From AC-37 sp036389835 (GTDB lineage Bacteria; Actinomycetota; Thermoleophilia; Solirubrobacterales; Thermoleophilaceae): a stretch of 64,000 nucleotides of DNA. Below are positions 26,578 to 36,200 of the stretch, piece by piece. The stretch spans positions 10,074-74,073 of the forward strand of contig DASVWC010000055.1 of assembly GCA_036389835.1 (NCBI GenBank), written 5' to 3'. Each line of letters starts with the position of its first letter. The first letter of the stretch is position 1. The position numbers and the translations under genes are program-made. A model generated the notes under the pieces. The model was not told where the DNA came from and did not search any database. It saw nothing but the letters and a program-made list of their open reading frames with translations.

Positions 26578-27038
26578 GACAGGACCTCCCTCAGTCGTTT
26601 CAGGCCGTCCGCGGCGCTCCGCCGCGCGGCCTCCTCGGTGCAGCCCATGGCCGCGCCCACGTCGCGGTGGGTCAGGTCGGCGGCGAAGCGCAGCGCCACC
26701 GCCGTGCGCTGACGTGGCGGCAGCTCGCGCACGGCGGCCCACAGATCGGCGTCCGCCTCCGGCGGGACCGGCGCGACCAGGTGGTCGCCCGCCCCCTCGA
26801 CCGGCACCGCGCGCCGGGCGCGGCCGCGGGCCATGTCGATCGCCTTGTTGCGCGCGATCGAGAACCCCCAGGCGCGCAGGTTCGAGTCCGCCCGCAGCCG
26901 CGGGTACGCCCTCAACGCCGCGATCAGCGTCTCCTGGAGCGCGTCCTCGGCCTCCTGCGGCCCGACCAGCGCCACGAGGAAGCGGTGGATCGCCTCGGCA
27001 TGCTCGTCGAGGAAGACCTGGAAGGGCGGCGGGCTCAC
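26574..27038 (-). CDS. ECF RNA polymerase sigma factor linked to ogt
   Basis: The 154-residue ECF sigma factor has region 2 (FLVALVGPQEAEDALQETLIAALRAY, NLRAWGFSIARNKAIDMARGRARR) and region 4 (LPPRQRTAVALRFAADLTHRDVGAAMGCTEEAARR). No anti-sigma gene is adjacent; instead it is coupled by ATGA to ogt. This suggests a DNA-alkylation or related stress regulon, which is inference. Region 4 carries MGCTEEAARR in place of the usual STxxxR, common in some ECF groups. Confidence 0.85.
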   Translation of the reverse strand: MSPPPFQVFLDEHAEAIHRFLVALVGPQEAEDALQETLIAALRAYPRLRADSNLRAWGFSIARNKAIDMARGRARRAVPVEGAGDHLVAPVPPEADADLWAAVRELPPRQRTAVALRFAADLTHRDVGAAMGCTEEAARRSAADGLKRLREVLS

Positions 27039-27081
27039 GCCCCTGGAACGCTACGGGCCACGGAAACGTGAGGCCCGCGAG

Positions 27082-27897
27082 CTACTTCAGCTGCCGAGCC
27101 ACCGTGTCGGTGAGGTCCTTGACCTGCTCGTCCGGCGGGACGGCGATGTGCACCGGCGAGCCGTAGCCGGACATCTCCATCGTGACGTCCATGCCGATCT
27201 TGCCCCCGAAAGCCGGGTTGTTGATCGACAGCTTCATCCGCATGCGGCGCACGAGCTTCTCGTCGTCGATCCACACCTCCATCGGGTAGCCCTCGGTGCC
27301 GGAGATGTCGATCAGCTTCTCGACGCTGCGCCGCGCCTCGTCGCGCCTGGCCGCCGGCACGCGGTCGACCTGCTTGCGCAGGTCGATGTCGCCCTTGTAG
27401 TGGGTCGTCTCGGCTCCCTGGACCTCCTCGGTCCCGAGCTTCTCGATCGCGCCCGAGGCGTTCCTCAGCTGGGCCAGCATCTGACGCGGGTCCTGGCCGC
27501 CCGGCTGCTGGAGCAGGTCGAGCGTGACGCCCACCTGGCGGTAGGCGCGGACGAGGTCGATCTTCATCCACTCCTTGCCGAGCTGCTCCTCGATCCCGGG
27601 CAGCTGCTGGTAGAGCACGTAGCCCGCGAACACCTGACGCATCGTGCCGGCTCCGCCCGGAAGCTCCATCTCCATCGCGCTGCGGCCCTTCTCGTCCATC
27701 TCGCCGGTGCCGGAGATGTCGACCGTCTGTCCGCGCGCCGACACCGTCCCCTCGAGCTCGATCTTCGCCCCGCCCGCGGCCGACGTGGCCTCGGCGGCCT
27801 CGGCGACGGTGGCGGGATCGACGGTGTCGGTTCCGCAGCCGGAGGCGACCGCGGCGGCGAGCGCGCACAGAAGCGCGGCGAGAGCGGCCCTGATCAC
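27082..27897 (-). CDS. LppX/LprG-like lipoprotein
   Basis: The 271-residue lipoprotein has a good signal peptide and lipobox (VASGC, Cys near residue 21). Its mature domain resembles the LppX_LprAFG fold that carries lipids across the mycobacterial envelope. It shares its core with the gene at 25051-25917, so the two are paralogues separated by the sigma/ogt pair. TAACAT 7 nt before the GTG suggests leaderless transcription. The ligand is unknown. Confidence 0.75.
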   Translation of the reverse strand: MIRAALAALLCALAAAVASGCGTDTVDPATVAEAAEATSAAGGAKIELEGTVSARGQTVDISGTGEMDEKGRSAMEMELPGGAGTMRQVFAGYVLYQQLPGIEEQLGKEWMKIDLVRAYRQVGVTLDLLQQPGGQDPRQMLAQLRNASGAIEKLGTEEVQGAETTHYKGDIDLRKQVDRVPAARRDEARRSVEKLIDISGTEGYPMEVWIDDEKLVRRMRMKLSINNPAFGGKIGMDVTMEMSGYGSPVHIAVPPDEQVKDLTDTVARQLK

Positions 27898-27936
27898 GAG
27901 TGAGATGTTACGCGCCGGAGGCCCTGCGAAGGCGCG

Positions 27937-29034
27937 CTAAGCGGCGTCGCGCAGCGCGGCGAGGTCGCCGGACTCGGCGAGACGCTCGAGGGCGTCCTCC
28001 TCGATCTGGCGCACCCGCTCCGCGGAGATGCCGAGCCGGCGGCCGGTCTCGCGCAGCGGGGTGGGCTCGCGGCCGCCGAGGCCGAAGCGGAGCTCGACCA
28101 CGTCGCGCTCGCGCTCGGGGAGGGCGTCCACGGCGCGCTGCACCGCGCTGGTGCCGGCGTCCTGGACCACCTCGTCCTCGGGGTTGGGCGCGTTGCTCGC
28201 GAGCAGGTCGCCGAAGGCGGTCTCGCCGTCGTCGCCGACCGGCTGGTCGAGCGACGTGAGCGGACGCGCCGCCTTGCGGATCTCGATGACCTGGTCGATC
28301 GGGAGCTCGACCGCCTCGGCCAGCTCCTCCTCGGTCGGCTCGCGGCCGAGCTTGGTCGCGAGCTCGCGCTCGGTGCGGTTGATCTTGCGCTCGCGCTGGG
28401 CGATGTGGACGGGCAGGCGGATCGTGCGCGAGCTGTTCTCGAGCCCGCGCTGGATCGCCTGGCGGATCCACAGCGTCGCGTACGTGGAGAACTTGAATCC
28501 GCGGCGCCAGTCGAACTTCTCGGTGGCGCGGATCAGCCCGAGCATGCCCTCCTGGACGAGGTCGCCGAGCGTCAGGCCGTGGCCCTGGTACTTGCGGGCC
28601 ACCGACACGACGAGCCGCAGGTTCGAGTTGATCATGCGGTCCTTGGCCTCGATGTCGCCCTTCTCGATGCGCTGGGCGAGCTCGATCTCCTCGGCGGCGG
28701 TCAGCAGCGGGTACTTGCGCGCCTCGTTGAAGAAGAGCTGCAGCGAGTCGGTCGTGACGTCGTCGGCCTGGGCGTGCGCCTTCTCGGCCGCGGTCTTGCC
28801 GGCCATGCCGTCGTCCTCGCGCGCGAAGCGGCGCTTGCGGGCGGCGGTGGGAGCGGGCGCGGCGGCCTTCGGCGCGCGCGCAGCGGTCTTCTTCTCCGTG
28901 GTGGCGGCCTCGCCGCGCTTGCGCGGAGTCTTCTCGGCGGCGGTCTCCTTCCCGCGCTTGCGCGCGGCGGATCCACCGTCGGCGTGCCGCTTGCGCGCGG
29001 CGTGCTTGCGGTTGTCCTTGGTTACAGCGGGCAT
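27937..29034 (-). CDS. SigA/RpoD-like primary-type sigma factor
   Basis: The 365-residue sigma factor has a disordered Lys/Ala/Arg-rich N-terminus (residues 1-85), region 1.2 (LQLFFNEARKYPLLTAAEEIELAQRIEKGD), region 2 (NLRLVVSVARKYQGHGLTLGDLVQEG, FKFSTYATLWIRQAIQR), region 3 and region 4 (LPERERDVVELRFGL, RRLGISAERVRQIEEDALERL). This matches group 1/2 factors. Region 1.1 as known in E. coli is absent. ATG 29034 with an upstream GGAAAG is preferred to TTG 29046. Whether it is the housekeeping factor or a close paralogue cannot be decided from this window. Confidence 0.9.
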   Translation of the reverse strand: MPAVTKDNRKHAARKRHADGGSAARKRGKETAAEKTPRKRGEAATTEKKTAARAPKAAAPAPTAARKRRFAREDDGMAGKTAAEKAHAQADDVTTDSLQLFFNEARKYPLLTAAEEIELAQRIEKGDIEAKDRMINSNLRLVVSVARKYQGHGLTLGDLVQEGMLGLIRATEKFDWRRGFKFSTYATLWIRQAIQRGLENSSRTIRLPVHIAQRERKINRTERELATKLGREPTEEELAEAVELPIDQVIEIRKAARPLTSLDQPVGDDGETAFGDLLASNAPNPEDEVVQDAGTSAVQRAVDALPERERDVVELRFGLGGREPTPLRETGRRLGISAERVRQIEEDALERLAESGDLAALRDAA

Positions 29035-29216
29035 CCAGCTTTCCAACGGGCTTCGGGGGTTAAAGTTCCTAAAAAACTTCGAAAGTTCGGCGGATGTAGA
29101 AGCTTATCAGGTTGATACCCGGCTTCTGTGTTCCCGAACACGCTTACCCCAGCCTCCTGACGACGAAAACGGCGGAAGCTGCGGGGATTCGCGGCGCCGA
29201 TCGGCGCCGCGGCGCT

Positions 29217-29525
29217 CTACGCGGCCTTGGCCGCGTTCAGAACCGAGCTGATGAGACCCGGAAATCGCTCTTCCAGGTCCTGTGTCCGGAGCGTGACCAT
29301 CCTATGCGTCCCGTTCGCCCGCGTGAACGTGATCCCTGCCTCGCGCAGCACCTTGAAGTGGTGTGAGAGGGTCGACTTGGCCACCTTCGCCTCGACGGCG
29401 CTGCACGGGCGCTCCTGCTCGTCGGCCAGCAGCCTCACGATCTCGAGCCGGACCGGGTCGCTGAGAGCGTGGAGGACCTCGGGGAGCTCGAGCTCGTCCA
29501 CCCGCGGGTGGTGCAGCGTCCTCAT
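29217..29525 (-). CDS. ArsR-family transcriptional regulator
   Basis: The 102-residue winged-helix protein has ELPEVLHALSDPVRLEIVRLL, the recognition helix VAKSTLSHHFKVLREAGIT and a wing with NGTHRMVTLR. A Cys in RPCSAV lies before the recognition helix, but there is no metal-site pair. ATG 29525 is preceded by GAGGGAG. It is divergent from the M14 carboxypeptidase, and a hairpin-forming repeat lies in the intergenic region, so it may regulate that gene. Confidence 0.85.
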   Translation of the reverse strand: MRTLHHPRVDELELPEVLHALSDPVRLEIVRLLADEQERPCSAVEAKVAKSTLSHHFKVLREAGITFTRANGTHRMVTLRTQDLEERFPGLISSVLNAAKAA

Positions 29526-29594
29526 CGCGGCGGCTCCCTCAACCCGCCGGACGGTTCGATCGCGACCGAAGCATCGAAGCTGAGGATAGCGGCG

Positions 29595-29625
29595 CCGTCC
29601 AAGCTCCCCCAAACGGGGTGGACGG
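29595..29625. promoter_or_regulatory. Inverted repeat between ArsR gene and carboxypeptidase
   Basis: Arms ccgtcca and tggacgg flank an inner cccc/gggg stem in the 152-bp divergent intergenic region. The repeat could be an operator for the ArsR protein or an RNA hairpin. The TTCAAT box of the carboxypeptidase promoter lies further downstream at 29661. Confidence 0.35.
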
Positions 29626-29677
29626 GCTGTCCTGGTGGCCCCGACACGGAGCGCGAGTGCTTCAATTGGCCTGAGCT

Positions 29678-32600
29678 TTGGCGGGGAAGGGTTCCATCGG
29701 GGGAAGGGCGGGATCGGCGGCGGCGGCCGCGTTCCTGTGCGCGCTCGCGCTCGCGGCTCCGGCCGCCGCTACGCCGGTGGCGACCAACGACGGTGCCTAC
29801 GCGGCGCTCGGCCGCGTGTTCCCGGACCCGCTGGCCGGGTGCCAGAACGCCGGCACCTCGCCGTGCTCCCCCAACGCGAAGGGCAACGCCCCCGCGACCC
29901 AGTTCATCGGCATCGACGAGTTCATCGACGCGATCCGGTACATGAACTCGAAGGGCGAGTGGCAGCGCTACATGGACATCATCGCCCTCGACGGAAAGCT
30001 CGGCGACGGCTCGGGCGCGAGCACCAAGGACGTCGACCCCGGCAACAACGTGCCGCTCGAGTTCAAGCCCGACGCCAAGTACGTGTCCGCCGGGCTGCCC
30101 ACCACCGACCTCGGCCGGCGCAAGTCGGACCTGATGGCGATCCGCGTCACCGACGAGAACGTCCCCGACAAGGGCAAGAAGCGCTACGCCCTGTCGCTGT
30201 CGATCCACGGGATCGAGCGGGCAGGCGCCGAGGGCGGGATCAGGTCGATGGAGGACCTCGTCACCGCCTTCACGACCAAGCGCAACGGCGAGCCGATCGT
30301 GCCGAAGGCGGTCCAGGACGGCGCCCCCACGTTCGCGGACGTCCTGCGCAAGACGATCATCTACTTCACGCTGCCGAACCCCGACGGCTGGCGCCGCGGC
30401 TCGGTCTCGTCGGGCGGGTTCTTCTTCCAGCGCTACAACGGCAACGGCGTCGACCCCAACCGCGACTGGCCCGACATCGGCTTCTCCTACCGCGGCTACA
30501 GCGCGATCTCCGAGCCCGAGACGCAGGCGTGGATCGACTTCTACACCCAGGTCAACGGCAGGTCGGACCCGAAGTTCGCGGCCGGCGACGACCTCCACGG
30601 GCAGCCGTTCGCGGACGCCCTCTCCTACACGCTCCTGCCGCATGGCCGGCACAGCTACGGCAAGAACGTCCGCATCCAGGACGCGGCGATCGCCATCCAC
30701 AAGGGCACCTACGAGGCGATCAAGTGGTCGCCGATCGTGGTGCCCGACGACGCTCCGCGCGGCGGCGCCACCCAGGAGTGCGAGGACACGACGCTCGGCA
30801 CCGCCTGCGGCCAGATCTACGCGCAGACCTGGGGCACGGTCTACGACACGATCAACTACACGACCACCGGCGCGCTGGGCGACTGGTTCGACTCGAGCGT
30901 GGGGCTGAACGCGGACGGCATCGACAACGAGATGTCGTTCTCCCACCTCGACAAGAACATCAACTTCGACCCGCACACCGAGCAGCTGCACGTGGACGGC
31001 AACAAGGCGCTGATCTACGCGCACCTGACGCGGATCCTCTCCCCGCCGCAGAGCACCGTGTTCGACGCGGACGGGCGCAAGGCGTACGTGCCGAACAAGC
31101 GGCTCAAGCGCGCGGAGAAGAGCAACCAGCCGGCGCCGCCGGAGGGGACGGTCGCGCAGGCGGCCCACGACTCCGGGCCGGACGTGACTCCGGGCGGCGG
31201 CGAGTTCCCCTTCCGGGTCAAGCAGGGCCCGCAGCCCGCCGACGGCAGCCCCGACGCCGGCAAGAACGTCTTCAACGGCGGCATGCGCGTGGAGGTCACC
31301 GACGCGAACGTCCAGGGCGTCGGCAACGGCCTCGTGACGCTCAAGGTGCAGTGCAAGAACTGCGACGAGCACCCCGGCGTCAAGGAGGAGGACGAGTTCG
31401 TCACCGTGGCCGAGGACTTCAACCAGTCGTTCCTCTACGCGCAGGCGGGGATCGTGGCCACCGTCAACAGGCCCCAGGCCGCCGGGCGCAACGGCAAGGC
31501 GGTCGAGTGGCGCGCGCTGGTCGAGGGGCCGACCGCCGCGGCGCGCGTGCAGGTCCACTTCACGCAGGGGCCGGCATCGGCGAGCGGCGACACGGGCGGC
31601 GGCATCCCGCCGGTCCTGCGCGGCTACGACGTGGCCAACACCGACTTCTTCGACGACCTCGACGAGTTCATCCCGGGCACCGCCGAGGACTTCGGCACGG
31701 TCGACCCGCGCCGCGTGATCGACGGCAGGCAGAGCCTCTCCGGGCTCGACACGCTCGCGCTGGCCGACGACGCGCTGCCCGGCTACACGGGCGACTACGG
31801 CGGGGTCGCGAGCCGGCCGACGGGTCCGCCGACCGCGAACAAGGAGTTCACCTCCACGGCGTCGGCGCCGGGCGGCGGCCAGGGCGCGCCGCGCGACCCG
31901 CCGTCGGGCACCTACGAGGACCGCGAGTTCACGATCGCGCCGACCGACAACAACAAGTCGGCCAGGATCCAGATGACCTGGACGAACTCCGCGATGGACT
32001 GGGACATGTACGTGTTCCGCAAGACCGCGTCCGGCGCGCTCGCCTCCGAGGGCTCGTCCGCGGGCGGCGCGCCGCAGACCAGCGAGACCGTCGTGATCCC
32101 CGATCCCGCGCCGGGGACCTACGTGGTGCGGATGATCAACTTCGCCGCGCCCGACCCGACCTGGACCCTCAAGGTCGAGTTCGCGGCGCCCCCGCCCGCC
32201 GGTGAGGCGCCCCCGAGCGACTTCACCGCCGCCGAGAAGGACAGGTGGGCCGCCAAGCTGCGCGAGTTCGTGCAGGGCGGCGGCAACCTCGTGCTGACCG
32301 ACGGCGCGCTCAGGGCGCTGCCCGACATCGTCCCCGACGGGAAGATCCCGGGCACGAAGGTCGGGCGCCAGCGCGTGTACGTGGGCCAGTCGGCCTTCGG
32401 GTTCAGCCCCGACGGACCATCCACCTCGAAGGACGTCCTGCTGCGCGACACCTCCCCGCCCGGCGCGCGCAACAACACCGGCTTCCGCCGCCAGATGTAC
32501 GAGCCGACGCCGCTCGGGTTCGCGATCCAGACCGAGGACGGCGGCGACGCGTCGTTCGCCCGCCAGTACGCGGTCGACAAGGAGACCTGGGAGAAGGCGG

Positions 32601-33217
32601 GCGGCCGCAGCGTGGCGGCGTCCGCCGACGCCGGCGCGCGCGACGCCGGCCCGGTCTTCGACCAGGTCACGATCGGCGAGCTGAAGCTCGGCAAGGGTCA
32701 GATCCGCATCGCCGGCGCGCTGCTGCCCCAGCCGACCCAGGAGTACGACCACGAGTGGGGCCTCGAGCCGTACGCGGTCACCTACTCCGGCTACGTGATC
32801 GCGCGCAACCTGCTCGACCAGCCGAACGCCGGCCTGGGTCCCGGCACGGTCGGCGGCCGCTTCCTGATCTCCGGGCGCGCGGTGAAGATGAGCCGGGGCG
32901 GCACGGCCGCCGTGCGCGTCTCGTGCCGCACGCCGCTCACGTGCCGCGGGAGCCTCTACCTGTACGTCAAGGCCAAGGTGCGCAGGAAGGGCAAGCTCGT
33001 GAGGCGCACGATCCGGATCGGCAAGCGCTCGGTGAGCATCAACACCAAGACGCGCAACACCGTGCTCACGGTGCGGCTGTCGAAGAGCGCGCAGAGGCTG
33101 ATCCGCCGGACGCGCCGCACGAAGGTGATCGCGAAGGCCCCGATCAAGTTCCGCGACGGCCTGCGCGGAACCGCCCGCAACGACTTCTGGCTGTACAGGC
33201 CGTCGCGGGGCCGCTAG
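29678..33217 (+). CDS. Very large secreted M14 zinc carboxypeptidase, copy 1
   Basis: The 1,179-residue protein has a signal peptide (residues 1-32), an M14 peptidase domain with zinc ligands His177 and Glu180 (SIHGIERAGAEGG) and His307 (DDLHGQP), NGNGVDPNRDW for substrate binding and a candidate catalytic Glu418 (DGIDNEMSFSH). A beta domain near 740-840 follows (PPC-like, DWDMYVFR, PGTYVVRMINFA), then a GATase-like segment (GGNLVLTDGALRALP) and a basic C-terminal beta domain with two Cys. It is much longer than common M14 enzymes. TTG 29678 matches the start of the neighbouring copy. Confidence 0.87.
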   Translation: MAGKGSIGGRAGSAAAAAFLCALALAAPAAATPVATNDGAYAALGRVFPDPLAGCQNAGTSPCSPNAKGNAPATQFIGIDEFIDAIRYMNSKGEWQRYMDIIALDGKLGDGSGASTKDVDPGNNVPLEFKPDAKYVSAGLPTTDLGRRKSDLMAIRVTDENVPDKGKKRYALSLSIHGIERAGAEGGIRSMEDLVTAFTTKRNGEPIVPKAVQDGAPTFADVLRKTIIYFTLPNPDGWRRGSVSSGGFFFQRYNGNGVDPNRDWPDIGFSYRGYSAISEPETQAWIDFYTQVNGRSDPKFAAGDDLHGQPFADALSYTLLPHGRHSYGKNVRIQDAAIAIHKGTYEAIKWSPIVVPDDAPRGGATQECEDTTLGTACGQIYAQTWGTVYDTINYTTTGALGDWFDSSVGLNADGIDNEMSFSHLDKNINFDPHTEQLHVDGNKALIYAHLTRILSPPQSTVFDADGRKAYVPNKRLKRAEKSNQPAPPEGTVAQAAHDSGPDVTPGGGEFPFRVKQGPQPADGSPDAGKNVFNGGMRVEVTDANVQGVGNGLVTLKVQCKNCDEHPGVKEEDEFVTVAEDFNQSFLYAQAGIVATVNRPQAAGRNGKAVEWRALVEGPTAAARVQVHFTQGPASASGDTGGGIPPVLRGYDVANTDFFDDLDEFIPGTAEDFGTVDPRRVIDGRQSLSGLDTLALADDALPGYTGDYGGVASRPTGPPTANKEFTSTASAPGGGQGAPRDPPSGTYEDREFTIAPTDNNKSARIQMTWTNSAMDWDMYVFRKTASGALASEGSSAGGAPQTSETVVIPDPAPGTYVVRMINFAAPDPTWTLKVEFAAPPPAGEAPPSDFTAAEKDRWAAKLREFVQGGGNLVLTDGALRALPDIVPDGKIPGTKVGRQRVYVGQSAFGFSPDGPSTSKDVLLRDTSPPGARNNTGFRRQMYEPTPLGFAIQTEDGGDASFARQYAVDKETWEKAGGRSVAASADAGARDAGPVFDQVTIGELKLGKGQIRIAGALLPQPTQEYDHEWGLEPYAVTYSGYVIARNLLDQPNAGLGPGTVGGRFLISGRAVKMSRGGTAAVRVSCRTPLTCRGSLYLYVKAKVRRKGKLVRRTIRIGKRSVSINTKTRNTVLTVRLSKSAQRLIRRTRRTKVIAKAPIKFRDGLRGTARNDFWLYRPSRGR

Positions 33218-33254
33218 CGCCGGCGTGCGGAGCGCCTGCTTCAATAGCCCCCGC

Positions 33255-36200
33255 TTGAGGGGGACGGCACGCATCGGGGTAACCGTCAGGGCGGCGCTCA
33301 CGGCCGTCTCGCTGTGCGCGCTCGCGCTCGCCGCGCCGGCCGGCGCGAGCCCGGTGGCCGACACGCAGGAGGAGTACACGGCGCTCGGCCGCGTCTTCCC
33401 CGATCCGCTCGCGGGCTGCCAGAACGCCGGGAGCTCGCCGTGCTCGCCGTTCGCCCAGGGCAACGTCCCAGCCACCCAGTTCGTCGGCTACGAGGAGTTC
33501 ATCGCCGGCCTGCGGTTCCTCAACTCGAAGCCCGAGTGGCGGCGCTACCTCGAGGTCTGGCCGCTCGACGGCAAGATCGGCGACGGCTCGGGCACGAAGC
33601 CCGGCAACGACATGTTCCCGGGCAACACCCTCGACTCGATCGAGTTCAAGCCGCGCAGCGACTTCGAGTCGGCCGGCATCGCCACGAGCGGGACCGGGCG
33701 CAGGCGGTCGGACCTGATCGTCGCGCGCGTGACCGACGAGAACGTGCCGGACAAGGGCAAGAAGCGCTACACCCTGTCCCTCTCGATCCACGGCATCGAG
33801 CGCGCCGGCGCGGAGGGCGGGATCCGGGCGATCGAGGACCTCGTCACGGCGGGCACGCTCGGCACGGCCGGCAGGCCGATCCTCCCCAAGGACGCGGGCC
33901 CCTCCCCCACCTTCGGCGAGACGCTCCGCAACACGATCATCTACTTCACGTTCCCGAACCCCGACGGGTGGCGCCGCGGGAGCGTCTCGGAGGGCGGCGT
34001 CTTCTTCCAGCGCTACAACGGCAACGGCGTCGACCTCAACCGCGACTGGGCCGACATCGGCTTCCAGCACCGCTACTACTCCGCCACCTCCGAGCCGGAG
34101 ACGCGCGCGTTCGACTCCTTCTACCGCAACGTCGAGGCGTCGAGCGGGCAGTTCACGGCTGGCGACGACCTTCACGGCCAGGCCGAGGACGACGCGCTCT
34201 CGTTCACGCTGCTGCCGCACGGCCGCCACGACTACTCGAAGGATCTGCGGATCCGCAACTCCGCGATCAAGATCCACAACGCGACCTATGAGATGGTCAA
34301 GTGGTCGCCGATCGTGCAGCCCAACGACGCCCCGCGCGGCGGCAATCCGGTCGGCTGCGCCCCCGGGGCGATCGGCGACAACTGCGCGAAGATCTACGGG
34401 CAGACCTGGGGCACGGTCTACGACACGATCAACTACACGACCGCGGGCACCCTGGGCGACTGGTTCGACTCCTCCACCGGGCTCGGCGCCGACGGCATCG
34501 ACAACGAGATGTCGTTCTCGCACCTCGACAAGAACATCGTGTTCGACCCGCACACGGAGCAGATGCACGTGGACGGGAACAAGGCGCTGATCTACGCCCA
34601 CGTGTCGTCGATGCTGAACCCCGCGAGCGGCCGCTTCGACGCGCCCGGGCGCAAGGGCTACGTCCCGAACACCCGCCTGAAGCGCAGCGCGCGCTCGGCG
34701 CCGCCGCCCCCCGAGGGCACCGTGCCGCAGGCGACGGTCGGGCCGGAGAACTTCGCCGGGACCTACAGCTTCAAGGTCAAGGAGGGCGACCAGCCGCCGG
34801 GCGGAGCCGACGGCGGCAAGAAGATCTTCAACGGCGGGATGCGGATCGACGTGCGCGGGCTGAACGCCCAGGGCGTCGGCGCCAGCGCCGTGTCGCTCGC
34901 GGTCCAGTGCCGGGGCTGCGACAAGCACCGCGAGCGCGCCGCGCAGGCCGGCGACGAGTGGGTCACGGTGGGCGAGGACTTCAACCAGTCGCCTCTGTAC
35001 GCGCAGGCCGGGCTCACCGTCGCGATCAACAACCCGCAGACGACCTTCACCGACAAGGCCGGCAAGCCGCAGCCGGTCGAGTGGCGCGCGGTCCTCTCGC
35101 CGGGCGAGCCCGCGAGCGTGGAGATCCACTTCAGCTCCGGGCCCGCGGCCGACGACGGCAACACCGGCGGCGACGACCCGCCGAACCTGGCCGCCTACGA
35201 CGTGGCCAACACCGACCTCTTCCCCGCGCTCAACAGGGACATGGAGCCCGGCGTGCCGGACTTCGAGTCGGTCGACCCGAGCGCCGTGATCGGGGGCAGG
35301 AAGAAGCTCGACGGGCTCGACTCGCTCGTGCTCGCCGACGACCCGTTCCCGTCCTACAAGGGCAGCTACGGCGTGAACCTCGTCGGTCAGAAGCCCGACG
35401 ACTTCGACATCGCCTCGTCGCCTACGGTGCCCGGCGCGTACGACCCGAGCACCCCCGCCGACGAGCGCACGCCGGGGACCTACACGCTCAAGGAGTTCAA
35501 GCTCGCCGAGGGCCAGGCGGCCGGCGGTGCGAAGGTCAGGATCGACTGGGCGTCGGAGACCGACGACTTCGACATGTACCTGTACCGCAAGCTCGACAAC
35601 GGCAAGCTGCTGCTGATCGGCTCGTCGCACAACGCGCAGCTCGACACCAACTGGGAGGAGATCGACCTCAAGCAGCCGATCGGCGCCGGCACCTACCAGC
35701 TCTACGTGGACAACTTCGCGGCGGTCAACCCGACCTGGTCGGGCAAGGTCAGCTTCAGGCCGGTCGAGCCCACGCCGAGCGGGTCCGCCAGCGACGCCGA
35801 CAAGGGCAAGTGGCTCGCGGCCGTGCGCAAATGGGTCGAGGGCGGCGGCAACCTGGTGCTGACCGACGGGGCGCTGCGCGCACTCCCCGAGCTCACGTCG
35901 ATCCCGCCGGAGGCGATCGCGCGCACCACCGTCTACGCCGGCCAGGTGACCTTCGACAGCGAGCCCGGGAAGAGCACGGTCAAGGACCCGCTCGCGCAGA
36001 AGCCGGTCACGATCGAGCAGCCCGGCGCGCGCTTCAACATCGGCAACCGCCGCCAGATCTTCGAGCCCACGCCGCTCGGCTTCCCGATCCAGCCGGACAC
36101 GCGCAGCAACGCCGACGCGTCGTTCGCCTACCAGTGGCACGTGGACAAGGCGGCGTTCGAGGCCGCCGGCGGCCGCGTGGCGGGCACGTCGGTGGACGCC

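Noticed and set aside
26574..27038. Anti-sigma factor for the ogt-linked ECF sigma
   Set aside because: Neighbouring genes are LppX-like exported proteins and ogt. None has a zinc anti-sigma motif or the usual membrane anti-sigma layout.
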